Positions 20,285-30,649 of a DNA stretch of 37,122 nucleotides are shown in pieces. The translations under genes were made by a program, and so were the position numbers. Source of the DNA: Priapulus caudatus (Eukaryota; Priapulida; Priapulimorpha; Priapulimorphida; Priapulidae); assembly GCF_000485595.1 (NCBI RefSeq), contig NW_014577139.1:94348-131469 (forward strand). Reading direction: 5' to 3'. Under the pieces are notes generated by a model. That model did no database searches, was not told the DNA's origin, and saw only the letters and a program-made list of their open reading frames with translations. Numbering within the stretch: position 1 is the first letter of the stretch; the number at the start of each line of letters is the position of its first letter.

Positions 20285-20385
20285 TATTCACATTCACGCG
20301 GGCGCGCACACATACGTAAGCATGTACATCCGTGCACACGCACGCATACCCACACGGCCACACCCATATACAGGCACACACACTT
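20285..20385. repeat. Interrupted CA/CG microsatellite
   Basis: ACATTCACGCGGGCGCGCAC, then CACACGCACGCATACCCACAC and related units, run directly up to the dispersed repeat. Confidence 0.7.
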
Positions 20386-21250
20386 GACATCATCGTCATC
20401 GCCGTCGTAATCGTCATCGTTACCGCCGTCGTAACCAACATTGTCATCGCCGTCGCAACTGTAAGATAATGATTCCTATTTGCGCGTCTCTCAATATAAG
20501 GCGACACTGCTCTACCGGTGTATGTAAATCTGTTAATAAAATGGATCTCAGTACAAGTGCAAAAACAATAGTTAACATCATCGTTATAATCAGAGGCATC
20601 AGGATTGTAAAAGTGGGGTGAGGGGGGGGGGCAAGCTGAACGCAAGCAAAAATGTTGGGGGGCAAAATGTTGTAATCACGTAGCGCCAATCCGAGCGCGT
20701 AGCGCGAGAACTAAATGGGTGGGGGTCTAGGGGCCGGTTCTACGACCCCTGGTGAGGTCCGGGCGCAAAGCTCTGAGCCTTTAGCATTTTTGAGGTGAAA
20801 AATCAAGCCTCTGTATGCCTTAAAAAGAGAAATAAACACGCTTGTTGCCCACTTCTGGTCCATATCCAAACTTTTAAATATGGACCTAACTAAAATTTTA
20901 CTGTAGTGCGCTAGTGTTGAAAATAATAAGAATATTTATAGTGTTGAATATAAAGGCTATCCACGGAAATTGCTGTTTTGCGGAAAAATAAATGGGAAAA
21001 TCGTAGTGGCGGAAATGGAATAAGAAAGCGGAAAATTTTCCGCCAAACTTGGAAAAAAGGGTTGGGAGGTCTGCCACTCAATGAGAATTCAAATTACATA
21101 GACTAGGGTTAAAACCCAAAGATTGAAAAGCAACATTTTGGGCCTATGGAGTAAAATTAATATTGTCATTACTCCTGTGAACTGTTTCCATAAAACCAAT
21201 GTAGAGGAGCTGACTGGGGGGCAACTCGGGAGCAAAGGCTTTGACTGGGG
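20386..21250 (+). repeat. Dispersed repeat, copy 2, with a short minisatellite tail
   Basis: The sequence matches 9940-10722. At its left end it carries only three to four 24-bp units (CATCATCGTCATCGCCGTCG onward), against about 40 in copy 1. The 16-bp palindrome is at 21028-21043. Differences from copy 1 are almost all one-base indels. Homology ends at about 21250 in TTTGACTGGGG. Confidence 0.85.
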
Positions 21251-23339
21251 GAATAACGGACGCCGTACGAGTGGGAATATAACGGTCAGAAAGTGTTCGA
21301 ATTGCGGGCAAACCGGGTGTCGAAACACAAGTATACTGGACCAAGGTAATTATATATGTTGTATTACTCCTCATAATAGTTATTATACGAGTTTCTCTGG
21401 TTAGCGTATGTGTTATCATATTGTTTATGTTCATGAATTATGGCTAGAAGTAAATTGCATCCGGACAGGCTGCATTTCAATTGGTTGTATAGGCACTGTA
21501 TATAGCTCCAAATGAGACGGGATACTAGAGAAGCGTTGCTGAAAGGAGGTGTTGATCCGAAGCGCTGAGCGCAGACCTTGCGCGTAGTTCCGCAGCAAAG
21601 CGCACGCGACCGCAGGAACGTCCTACGACAGTATGCAGCGCTGCCAGCTGTGGATCCGTGCGCCGAGTGCGTAGGCCGGCGCACGGATTCATTGCTGCCA
21701 GCGAGCAGTCGAGCATTTTAGGAAGAATAGAATGAAAGAGTTAAGCTCCATTGAGCTGCTCTTCTTTGCTAGTTGAATGGAAATATCAATGAAAGTGTGA
21801 ACACGTTGTACTTCTACACGTGTTGTATAAGTATTTGTAAGTATAAGTGTTGTATACGTACGTGCGTTGGTGTGTGACTGCGTGCGTTCATACATGTATA
21901 CGCACGTGTGTGCGTATTTGTCTGCTTCGTAGTACTACAGCTAGCTATGTGCTTGCGTGCATGGCTGCCTGTCAAAAGTTAAAAGTTACGAAAAACACTA
22001 CTACGTTGGGTCATGTTTGTAATTCTGCTGTCCTTTGTTGTGTGAAGAAGACCCGTTGAAACGATATGGATCTTTTAAATAATACAGAACATGACATCAC
22101 ACATGTAGATGATCATGTAGAGAGATCGACTTTGGAAGTACATATGCAACACAACAAGAGCCCACACTGACGGGTTAAAAAACAGCCAATGCAAATATCT
22201 GCGAATTTGCGAGAATCATTTGCTGCAAAGTCAAAAGCACTCACACTACCACTGCCACACACTATCACTAGTACTACCACTGACGTTGCGACTACACCTA
22301 CTGCTGTAGCTGTGTGCTTCTCTCCCGTGCGCGCGGTGTCTGTCAATTTCTGTTCGTCCCTCTCTCTCTTGCTGGCTCTGTCTCTCTCTCTTTGTATCCC
22401 TTGTAGGGTAGGCATTATAATATCATAACTGGCAGTTAGAATAGTATAATAGACTATTATAATAATTTATTGTTACGATGTACCATGATTAATCTCGCCA
22501 GAGCGTTGAAAGATACTACGTGAGTATGGATTATGTAAACAATTTCAAGTAACTGTGAAAATAATGAAGAGACGATTTTAGAATGGTCGAGTGGCATCGA
22601 ATGCAGGGCCACGTAATAAAATTGCAAAACCTAAACTTAAACAGTCACGATACCTCACACAATAAAACGTTCCAACCACCATGCTGCTCTATTCACAAGC
22701 TCATGCCATCCCCTCACAGTGTATACGCAATACGTTTTCTGTTCTACTTTTCTGTTTACGTTTCGTGGAACGGTTAGTTTACGTTTTAGCTAACCTCAGG
22801 GTTAAACACTACAATCTCTCCCCTTTTCAAACGAATTATGTTTTTAAATTGACGTTTGCTAAATATCAAATTAGAAACCAACTTTACTTATACGAATCAC
22901 CTGGTTAATATAGAATCCAGTGGTCTGTGTGTATAATTAACGTGGAATTGTAGTCATGGTTTTGTCAGGTACAGTTATAAAAATAAACCTACATTCCTCT
23001 ACCTGGTATTCTAAGCCTTTATAAATACGAGATGTTCATCCTAACACTAGCATAACCCCGCTTCATATGGGCTTATATTCAGTACAACTAAGCAATAGAA
23101 TTCTACCAAATCTCAAAGTAACACAAAAGGATAACTCAACTTATAACTGTCTACCTGTACTTGTACTAACTACTAACAAACTCTGTAGGCCCCTTACTTG
23201 TCGTAGAGAATTAGTAGAGAGTAGTAGAGATAGTAACAACACCGGTTAAAATTAAGACATGAACTTTCATATTTCCGTAAACTGACTAATAGTTCTAAAT
23301 CGTTACTATAAGGAATTATTCTGCTTTATAACATAGTAC
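21251..23339. other. 2.1-kb stretch with no recognised gene
   Basis: The stretch holds a GC-rich patch at 21530-21715 with scattered short frames, a degenerate GT/GC-rich run at 21855-21925, and a (CT)n run at about 22360-22392. The rest is AT-rich unique sequence. The frames I checked by eye (60-106 codons) carry no recognisable domain. Confidence 0.4.
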
Positions 23340-23904
23340 TGATGTATATATATGTATATGTATCAAGAGCTAATAAACACCACAACGGAAAAAGAGGGAA
23401 ATAGTCCAATTTCACGGCAAATATTGTGGCGTTTTAACGACCGTTCGTTGATGGTCCTACTTTCTTGCTGCTCGTGTTTAGACTTCCGCTTCTTCTGGTT
23501 CTTCGTATCCGGTTACCCGGCTACGTATACCAGTGCCGCGTTAGTCATGTTGTCGTTCTTCTTCTTTCGTGACGTAAGTACCTTTTTGCGTTGTGTTCTG
23601 ACCGACCGCGTTACTCGCCAGTTCTTCGACAGCTGTCTGCGGAGTTCCTGAGTGTGCGTGGATGTAGCTCGACAGAGATACGACACAAGTCGAGAATACG
23701 TGAAGTGGCTTATAAAGAGCCGTTTATTTGCAAACAATTCCGCATTCGCGGAGGTGACATACAAATATAAGTGATGCGCCCTAGTTTATATCCAGTTTAA
23801 AACCCGACTCCTTCCCCCCATTAATATTACTATTCGCACTGAACGTTCTAGCTGACTACATACTACCTAACTCAACGATAAAGCTGGCTGCCTACTGACT
23901 ACCC

Positions 23905-24062
23905 TATTATAACTGCTCTATGAATACTACTACTGACACTCTGACACTGACACTGCTCGATCAATACTGAGACTACTATAATAATAATACTACTACTCGA
24001 TCAATACTGAATACTACATTATGACTGCTCGATGAATACTGAATACTACAATAATACTGACT
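23905..24062. repeat. Short tandem repeat built on CTGCTCGATCAATACTGA
   Basis: CTGCTC(G/T)AT(C/G)AATACTGA-type units with ATACTAC spacers occur about four to five times. Unit lengths are irregular, about 30-45 bp. Confidence 0.65.
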
Positions 24063-24079
24063 TTGCTCCGGCAAAGTCC

Positions 24080-24220
24080 CCTATTTATACGCTTTCCGCG
24101 GATTGAAATGCACATCTCAACAACCAATCACAATCATTTACTCTCTAAGTTTATCTCCCACGGTAAAAGTTAACATTTATACTCGCGGATTGAGAGAGCA
24201 TATCTCTGGACCAATGGCAG
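24080..24220 (-). promoter_or_regulatory. Duplicated CCAAT-TATA module
   Basis: On minus, ATTGGTTGTTGAGATG and then AATCCGCGGAAAGCGTATAA (about 24130 to 24085) are echoed upstream. There ATTGGTCCAGAGATATG is followed by TCAATCCGCGAGTATAAAT (about 24215 to 24155). Each module has an inverted CCAAT box about 30 bp before a TATA box. The spacing is typical of RNA polymerase II core promoters. Confidence 0.45.
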
Positions 24221-24486
24221 AGCTTCCCGCCATATCCCTCGCGCGCATGGTCAGGGAATGGCCTTGAGCCACTTCGCGCCATATTTTATCTGCGCGCGCA
24301 CGTGCAGTGGCCTTGCTCCACTTCGCGCCAGAGTAAACGCAATGGTTCATCAAAGTAATACAATGTTGCTGGTGCGTTCTAAATCTAAAGGCTGCCCTTG
24401 GGCGCCCTTAGCAGAGAATAGAACCCGCGCAATGGGTGGCTCTGAATGAAGTGGCTCTGCCACCGTACGCCCCGCGTAACCCGCGG

Positions 24487-25140
24487 GTACCCAGCGCTTG
24501 TTCCGCCGCCGCCGGCGCGGTGCGGGTATCCGCGCGCGTGTTCCGCCGCCGCCGCGCGGTTGCGGGTATCCGCGGCGTTGTTCCGCCGCCGCTGGCGTGG
24601 TGCGGGTATCCGCGGCGCGTGTTCCGCCGCCGCCGGCGCGGTGCGGGTATCCGCGGCGCGTGTTCCGCCGCCGCCGGCGCGGTGCGGGTATCCCGCGCGC
24701 GTGGTTCCGCCGCCGCCGGCGCGGTGCGGGTATCCGCGGCGCGTGTTCCGCGCCGCCCGGCGCGGTGCGGGTATCCGCGGCGCGTGTCCGCCGCCCGCCG
24801 GAGCGGTGCGGGTATCCGCGGCGCGTGTTCCGCCGCGCCGGCGCGGTGCGGGTATCCATCGCGGCGCGTGTTTCCGCCGCCGCCGGAGCGGTGCGGTGTA
24901 TCCGCGCGGCGTGTTCCGCCGCCGCCGGAGCGGTGCGGGTATCCGCGCGCGTGTTCGCCGCCGCCGGCGCGGTGCGGGTATCCGCGCGCGTGTCCGCCCG
25001 CCGCCGGAGCGGTGCGGCGTACCGCGGCCGCGTGTTCGCCCCGCCGGAGCGGTGCGGGTATCCGCGGCGCGTGTTCCGCCGCCGCCGGAGCGTGCGGGTA
25101 TCCGCGGCGCGTGTTCCGCGCGCCGGCCACGCGTGTTCCG
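24487..25140. repeat. 41-bp CG-rich minisatellite, about 16 copies
   Basis: The unit combines GTGCGGGTATCCGCGGCGCG with TGTTCCGCCGCCGCCGGC, about 41 bp, with small variants (AGCGGTGCGG, TATCCGCGCGCG). Since 41 is not a multiple of three, each frame cycles through all phases. Long frames of about 245-273 codons stay open on both strands without being genes. The array is extreme in CpG content and contains many GCGC/CCGCGG palindromes. Confidence 0.95.
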
Positions 25141-25310
25141 GCGCACAAATCAGCGCGCCGCTACAATATATTATTCTTACTGAGGCCTGTGGGAGACATG
25201 ATTACGCTGCAATATCTCGGCCTAGGAGTATCGGAGAGACTACACTGTAGTACATAGCCGCTTACATTAACTGCCGCTCTTAGTGTGGTCTCTTATGTCA
25301 TGAATTGAGC

Positions 25311-26271
25311 TCCCGTGGGCATTTAATGATTAAAGCAAGAGACTATTTTAATATCTTTATGATATAGTATAGAACAAAGAAAATGAAGGTGGCAATCTGG
25401 GATATTGCGCAAACATTATTTTATCAGCGATTTTATGAAACGCGTCGATCGCAAAATAGACAATTTTCCCAAAAATACAATTTTTTAAATAAAAAGACGA
25501 TTTAAGCAGTTACAAACTTAATTTTGGTGTCAAAATGCAAGGAATGGAAGGATCCACTAAAATAGTAACAATTTATGACCATAATATAGACTTTTTAGAC
25601 ATGGAACGGCAAAAACTATGAAAATGCGCTCAACGAATACTTGGTTTCATCGTCGATATTGAACATAAATGGCAATAACTTCACAAATGTACAACCCAGT
25701 GATCATTTTTATATACCAAAATCAACCTCTATTATTCCCCTGATTAAAAATATTAAAAACATTGGCAAAATTTTGTAAAACATTTAATAATAATTACTAA
25801 CATAACCCCCACCCCCTAGTGAAAGTTAATTTACGCCAAAATCGTATGTGAGTTTTTCTTATATTGAATGAAATTCATACCATAAATATGTCTATAGAGT
25901 CCTTTCAAAGTCTTATATGTCAAACTGGGAACCCCTGCATAACTCTGTGCAGCTAAGCAAATTCAAGATGGCTGCCTATTTTACCATTCATAATATACTC
26001 ACATCGCCGATTAAGATTCATACCTTGTTAAATTACAGTTTTGCGAATAGCATGCAAATTGCAAAGAGTCATACAAGTTTCACAATCATAGCTTGTCACT
26101 TTATTAACAATTGCCAACTACAAGTATATTTTGTACATACACAAGCTGCGAAGAGGCATTCTTTACTCATCGTCATCGCTCGATGGTTCATCATCATCAA
26201 TCATCATCTGGCCATCATTGTCATCTGGCATGTTGTCGCACCCATCTCCCTCTGAGCAGCTACAAGAGCAT
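25311..26271 (-). repeat. Left arm of the long inverted repeat
   Basis: On the minus strand the arm encodes the end of the gene a second time: CSCSEGDGCDNMPDD..., then an acidic tail and a stop near 26163. Beyond that it carries the same 3' flank as the right arm, out to the terminus. The inner junction lies at about 26268-26271 (GAGCAGCTACAAG), where inverted 3' sequence meets the sense coding region. Differences from the right arm include an 8-bp indel near 25455 and changes in the acidic tail (DDNDGQMMIDDD versus DDDVGQDDDDD). Confidence 0.9.
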
Positions 26272-28463
26272 GCCGACCATGCGCTAGAGCAAGTCAATCG
26301 TTTAATGAAGGTGTCCGGAGGATCGGTCGGCATCACACTAAACCCCAACGCAAGAGCAAGATTCTTCTTGATTGCACCAGAACTCGCTCGACTGGCACAG
26401 GAAGCGCAGATGATTGCTGGCATACCAGTACACCATAGACCATTTCACCATAAACTCACAAAGTCAGCACTACACCACCAAGAGCAGAACGCTCAAGCTC
26501 TCATGTCAACGATCAACAATTTCACAAATCCTTTCACAGAAGACGGAAATCAGCTGATAAATCTGGTTACGAAAGCTGTGATGCCTGAACAAGTCCAACA
26601 AGATATCACAAACATGCCTGCGATTGGTCAGCAGCGCCTTTCAACATTCGTTGATGAAGGAATTACAAACAACCAGGTTAATCTGTGGGCACCAATGAAA
26701 AAGCTGAAACTCAAGATGTGGTCCACAACAGGCGCGAAAGTAAAAGTAGCAGTTGACGACAAAGTTTTTGAACTCAAAGAAGACTGAGCACTCTTTGCTC
26801 GATTGATAGTTATCTTCAAATCAAGACCGGATGTGAATTTGAAGGAGGCTGTAGGTACCTTTGAGTTTTCCGTTGTTCCAAGATCCCTCTTTTCAGCGGA
26901 TGGTGCACTGTTGCATACCAGTTCGAAGAGCGACCTAATGGCGATCCTCGAGGACTCATCGACGCGACCAGATGTTGACGTGTGCCCGATGAATCAAAAT
27001 AATGAAAGTGGATCCAAACATGTTGTTGTCGTCGACGCAATGTGCGAGTTGCAGTCCTTAGACAAGCCAGACACGATAAAGACATGTCGCAAACCATTTC
27101 ATACGTCACTGGCAGAAATTCGGAAAGTATGACGAAGTTCATTTGATCTTCGACCGATATGATGTCGCAAGGTCCCTGAAGTCCGCTACAAGACTGAAAA
27201 GACTTGGTAAAGCTGTCCCTGTAGCCTATCATATAACAGATTCTAGATCAATCACAAGGGTCTTCATGCAGAAGCTCCTCGCAGATGTGAAAACTAAGGA
27301 TGAGCTAACAACGTACATGGCATTAAATATACTCGAGCATGAACTGACTCAGGAGAAACATCTTATTGTGGCATGGCGTGACCAAGCGAAGGGCAACCAT
27401 CGAGACGTTTCTCATCTGGCCAGTAGTCAGGAAGAAGCTGACACCAAACTGATACTTCACGCCAAGGAGGCTACCTCTGCAGGTGCTACTATCATCAGCA
27501 TCCACTCTCAAGACACTGATGTCCTCGTACTGGCGCTCAGACGATACCCAGAGCTGTGTCGAAATGTTCACTTTGTAACCGGAACAGGGCAGAGGCGTCG
27601 AAGCATTTCACTTCAACCGATCTTTGATGCGCTGGGCTCGAGCACCGTCGCAGCACTCCCTGGCTTTCATGCTTTCAGTGGTGCAGACATCACTGGGCGA
27701 TTTTCAGGAATGAGCAAGAGAAAGTGCTGGAAAGTCTTTGTTGATATGGATCCAGACGTGATGGCAGCATTTGGGCAGCTCGGTACAATGCAAAACCCGT
27801 CTGAGGCACAGATGGATCTTCTCGAACGCTATGTCTGCAAACTGTACCTCCCGAAGATGGACCTCACCACTGTTGCAGACGTCAGGTGGCACCTATTCAA
27901 AAAGAAACAAGCGCAAGCAGAGAGTCTGCCACCGACACATGCTGCTCTTCGTGCAGCCATCATGAGGGCACACTACCAGGCACTTATTTGGAGCGTGGAC
28001 GTTGTGGCAAATCCGGAGTTACCTTCACCTGATGACTATGGCTGGTATTTGGTGGAAGGACAGTACAGGCCTGTCATGACAACGCTGCCGCCTGCCCCAG
28101 AAGCAGTGATTCATCTCGTCAGGTAATAGCATTGGCCAATATATGTATGTTTGAATGTAGACACACATAGTACAAAAAATTATGTATATATATACATATA
28201 GGTATGGTTGTGCTGACATAATAAATTAGCATTGTATAATCATGGCTATTGACGCCATTGACTTGACACAATTATATGTGACTTACAGGTGCTCCTGTGC
28301 CAAAACGAAGTGTTCATCAAACCGCTGCAAGTGCAGGAAGGCTGGGCTACGATGCACGGAACTTTGTAGCTGCTCAGAGGGAGATGGGTGCGACAACATG
28401 CCAGATGACGATGTTGGCCAGGATGATGATGATGATGAACCATCGAGCGATGACGATGAGTAA
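26268..28463 (+). pseudogene. Truncated PIN/FEN1-like and CXC protein gene of the inverted-repeat element
   Basis: Exon 1 (to 28122) starts mid-protein: ADHALEQVNRLMKVSGGSVG, then FFLIAPELARLAQEAQ. EFSVVPRSLFSADG follows near 26862 and GKYDEVHLIFDRYDV near 27122. Next come QEEADTKLILHA (Asp codon 27440) and SQDTDVLVLALRRYPE (Asp codons 27512, 27518). LPGFHAFSGADITGRFSG follows near 27656. The order acidic E-E-A-D-T, D-T-D-V-L-V-L, then a G-rich helical turn resembles the metal-binding core of PIN/FEN1-XPG nucleases, as inference. Exon 2 adds a CXC domain (CSCAKTKCSSNRCKCRKAGL and so on) and an acidic tail. Defects are TGA at 26785-26787 (likely from an Arg CGA), a frameshift near 27088, and no native N-terminus. 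As I recall the family, full proteins are about twice as long. Confidence 0.75.
28123..28288 (+). other. 166-bp spliceosomal intron before the CXC exon
   Basis: The donor is CGTCAG|GTAATAGC and the acceptor is GTGACTTACAG|GTGCTCC. Removing it joins an AG|G arginine codon and brings the CXC cysteines into the frame of exon 1. This supports eukaryotic splicing of the element's own gene. It contains a (TA)n-rich stretch. Confidence 0.8.
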
Positions 28464-29302
28464 AGAATGCCTCTTCGCAGCTTGTGTATTGTACAAAATA
28501 TACTTGTAGTTGGCAATTGTTAATAAAGTGACAAGCTATGATTGTGAATACTTGTTATGACTCTTTGCAATTTGCATATGCTATTCGCGAAACTGTAATT
28601 TAACAAGGTATGAATCTTAATCGGCGATGTGTGTATATTATGAATGGTAAAATAGGCAGCCATCTTAAATTTGCTCCAGACGAGTTATGCAGGGGTTCCC
28701 AGTTTGACATATAAGACTTTGAAAAGACTCTATAGACATATTTATGGTATGAACTTTTATTCAATATAAGAAAAACTCACATGACGATTTTGGCGTAAAT
28801 TAACTTTCACTAGGGGGGTGGGTTATGTTAGTAATTATTAACAAACATTTTGCCAATGTTTTTAATATTTTTAATCAGGGGAATAATAGAGGTTGATTTT
28901 GGTATATAAAAATGATCACTAGGTTGTACATTTGTGAAGTTATTGCCATTTATGTTCAATATCAACGATGAAACCGAAGTATTCGTTGAGCGCATTTTCA
29001 TAGTTTTTGCCGTTCCATGTCTAAAAAGTCATCATTATGGTCATAAATTGTTTCTATTTTAGTGGATCCTTCCATTCCTTGCATTTTGACACCAAAATTA
29101 AGTTTGTAACTGCTTAAATCGTCTTTTTATTTAAAAAATTGTATTTTTGGGAAAATTGTCGATCGACGCGTTTCACAAAATCGCTGATAAAATAATGTTT
29201 TGCGCAATATCCCAGATTGCCACCTTCATTTTTCTTGTTCTATACTATATTATAAAGATATTAACATAGGTCTCTTGCTTTAATCATTAAATGCCCACGG
29301 GA
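28364..29302 (+). repeat. Right arm of the long inverted repeat
   Basis: Starts within the CXC exon at TTGTAGCTGCTCAGAGGGAG. It contains the acidic C-terminal tail, stop codon TAA (28461-28463), AATAAA at 28522-28527 and AT-rich flank, and ends CATTAAATGCCCACGGGA. It is the complement of 25311-26271. Confidence 0.9.
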
Positions 29303-30218
29303 ATGCATAAGCTACCAGACTATCTCTTCTTTCTTCCGAATCCGAAATTCGAATCCGAATCCGAATCCGAAGAATTGTATCCGACTCTTCTTTCTTCGTC
29401 TTGCGTGACATGGCGGCGGGACTTTTCGATCTCACTTATTGCATAGTATAGTCTAAAGAGCTCACTACTTTCGCTATAATAATCTCTATTATTCACTCCT
29501 GATAGCATGTTTCTCTATCCAAGCTTTGCTAGCTTCCTATGTATCTCGTTTTGTTTTGTTCGTGTTTGATCGTTTTGTGTATCTCTTATTAATCAATAGT
29601 TATCTTACTGCAAATTCTATTTATGATCTACACTTTAATAATTACCTCAATAAATGAATCAAATTATAAGTTATTGTGCGTACCGTATAAACAACATGGA
29701 TTATAATAAGATTATTTGAGATATAGAATGCTCAACATATGCCCTATCGTACGTGCGCACGCTTGATCAATCAACCCTCATACGAGTATGTACTCTCTGT
29801 ATTACTTCACTCATTAGACACATTAGTCTACTGTGTAGAATTTCAACAATATAAGACTATGATGTACGTATATGTATGTTTGTGTTTCCATACGCATCTC
29901 TGCCTATGCGAGTGTGCTTGAATGCCCCTCGAAACAGTGACTGAACGTAAACAAAATGTAGCTTTGTGGCTTAAACTGTGCTTTTTATTCGAATCTGTTA
30001 CCAATACAAAGTCACTTTCGCTCACGCGCAATTCACAATATCATGTTCTGACAATTCGGCAGGTTATTCCCGCCTATTCCAATGTTCGCCCTAATTTTTC
30101 CGCGCATGAATCTGTAACAAACGTAACTGCACAGTCTTACCGCCTGACCAATCGCCGGGTATTCTACTCTACCTCAATCAGCGCATGAAAGTGACAGCTG
30201 GCAGTAACAGTAGCTTAG
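29303..30218. other. Non-coding flank of the element
   Basis: It contains a short TCCGAA hexamer repeat at about 29336-29372 (CGAATCCGAATCCGAATCCG) inside a 62-codon minus frame that I do not trust as a gene. The rest is AT-rich with no recognised domain. Confidence 0.45.
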
Positions 30219-30603
30219 TTGCCAGCGAGGTTACGTACACCGATCATCAGCATCACACATCACCACACAGTCAATGTCTAATTAGTGGCTGACTAACGAA
30301 AGCCGCGCCGACAGACGACATCGTAAGCTGCGTGAAGCACACAGACTCTACAACTGCACAACGCCGCAGAGCTAGCAGGCCAGGAGCCGGTGTCCGGCAA
30401 CAGCTGGCGAGCATAGCGTCAAATATGGCGTCCCGCGCGCTGACGTTAGAGCACAATGACCATGTCCGTATCAGGACCAGAACACAGTACGACTGACTGC
30501 AGGACTAGTGGTCATCAACGAATCTTGAATGCATTTTTATAGGCGTGCACGCATTGAATCTTTCTTTAACTAGCTAATTATAAGTTGTGCCACGTCAAGG
30601 CAT
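30219..30603. repeat. 385-bp direct repeat, copy next to the 3' end of the zinc-finger array
   Basis: From TTGCCAGCGAGGTTACGTAC to TAAGTTGTGCCAC it matches 33228-33616 at roughly 88-90% by eye. It includes GTCAAATATGGCGTCCCGCG and GAGCCGGTGTCCGGCAACAG. It begins and ends abruptly in both places. The pair brackets the zinc-finger exon at a distance of about 3.0 kb. Confidence 0.9.
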
Positions 30604-30649
30604 CGTACCTCGGCACTGATATACCATGAAAGTTTGCAATTACTGGATT

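Larger units (their letters stand above)
23530..24470 (-). other. Candidate LTR or promoter/5' leader on the minus strand
   Basis: Read on minus, the order is: two CCAAT-plus-TATA modules (24080-24220), a short tandem repeat (23905-24062), AATAAACGG near 23725, and a sequence ending GTCGAGCTACA at 23663. A leader follows with AAGAACGACAACATGACTAA near 23550 and a short open frame. Promoter boxes followed by AATAAA and a terminal CA resemble an LTR, and a leader with ATG would then be a gag start. No primer site of standard TGG type, no second LTR and no coding region was found. A host promoter or a solo LTR are equally possible. Confidence 0.3.
25311..29302 (+). mobile_element. 4.0-kb element with about 950-bp terminal inverted repeats and a PIN-like/CXC gene
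   Basis: The ends are inverted copies. The left starts TCCCGTGGGCATTTAATG at 25311, and the right ends with its exact complement at 29302. The arms stay about 95% alike for some 950 bp. Immediately outside both ends the sequences differ. I see no clear target-site duplication. The only gene runs left to right and is missing its N-terminal half. The right arm contains the last coding exon's end, the stop and the 3' untranslated region. The left arm contains the same, inverted. The element thus looks like a deletion derivative whose left end was rebuilt from its own right end. Its superfamily is not settled; Academ-type transposons, which I recall as carrying XPG-like nuclease domains, are one group to compare. 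Confidence 0.75.

Noticed and set aside
21290-21340. Possible zinc knuckle (KCSNCGQTGCRN)
   Set aside because: It lacks the histidine and final cysteine spacing, and nothing gag-like surrounds it.
24350-25257. Several 240-270-codon frames open on both strands
   Set aside because: They are by-products of the 41-bp CG-rich minisatellite, whose length rotates the frame each unit.
26131-26270. ATG at 26131 as the start of the PIN-like/CXC protein
   Set aside because: The codons before about 26268 are antisense of the gene's own acidic tail and 3' flank in the inverted arm, so this is not the native N-terminus.
29320-29508. 62-codon minus frame with a Ser/Asp-repeat tail
   Set aside because: The tail is the TCCGAA hexamer repeat, the frame is short, and there is no domain or clear splice partner.
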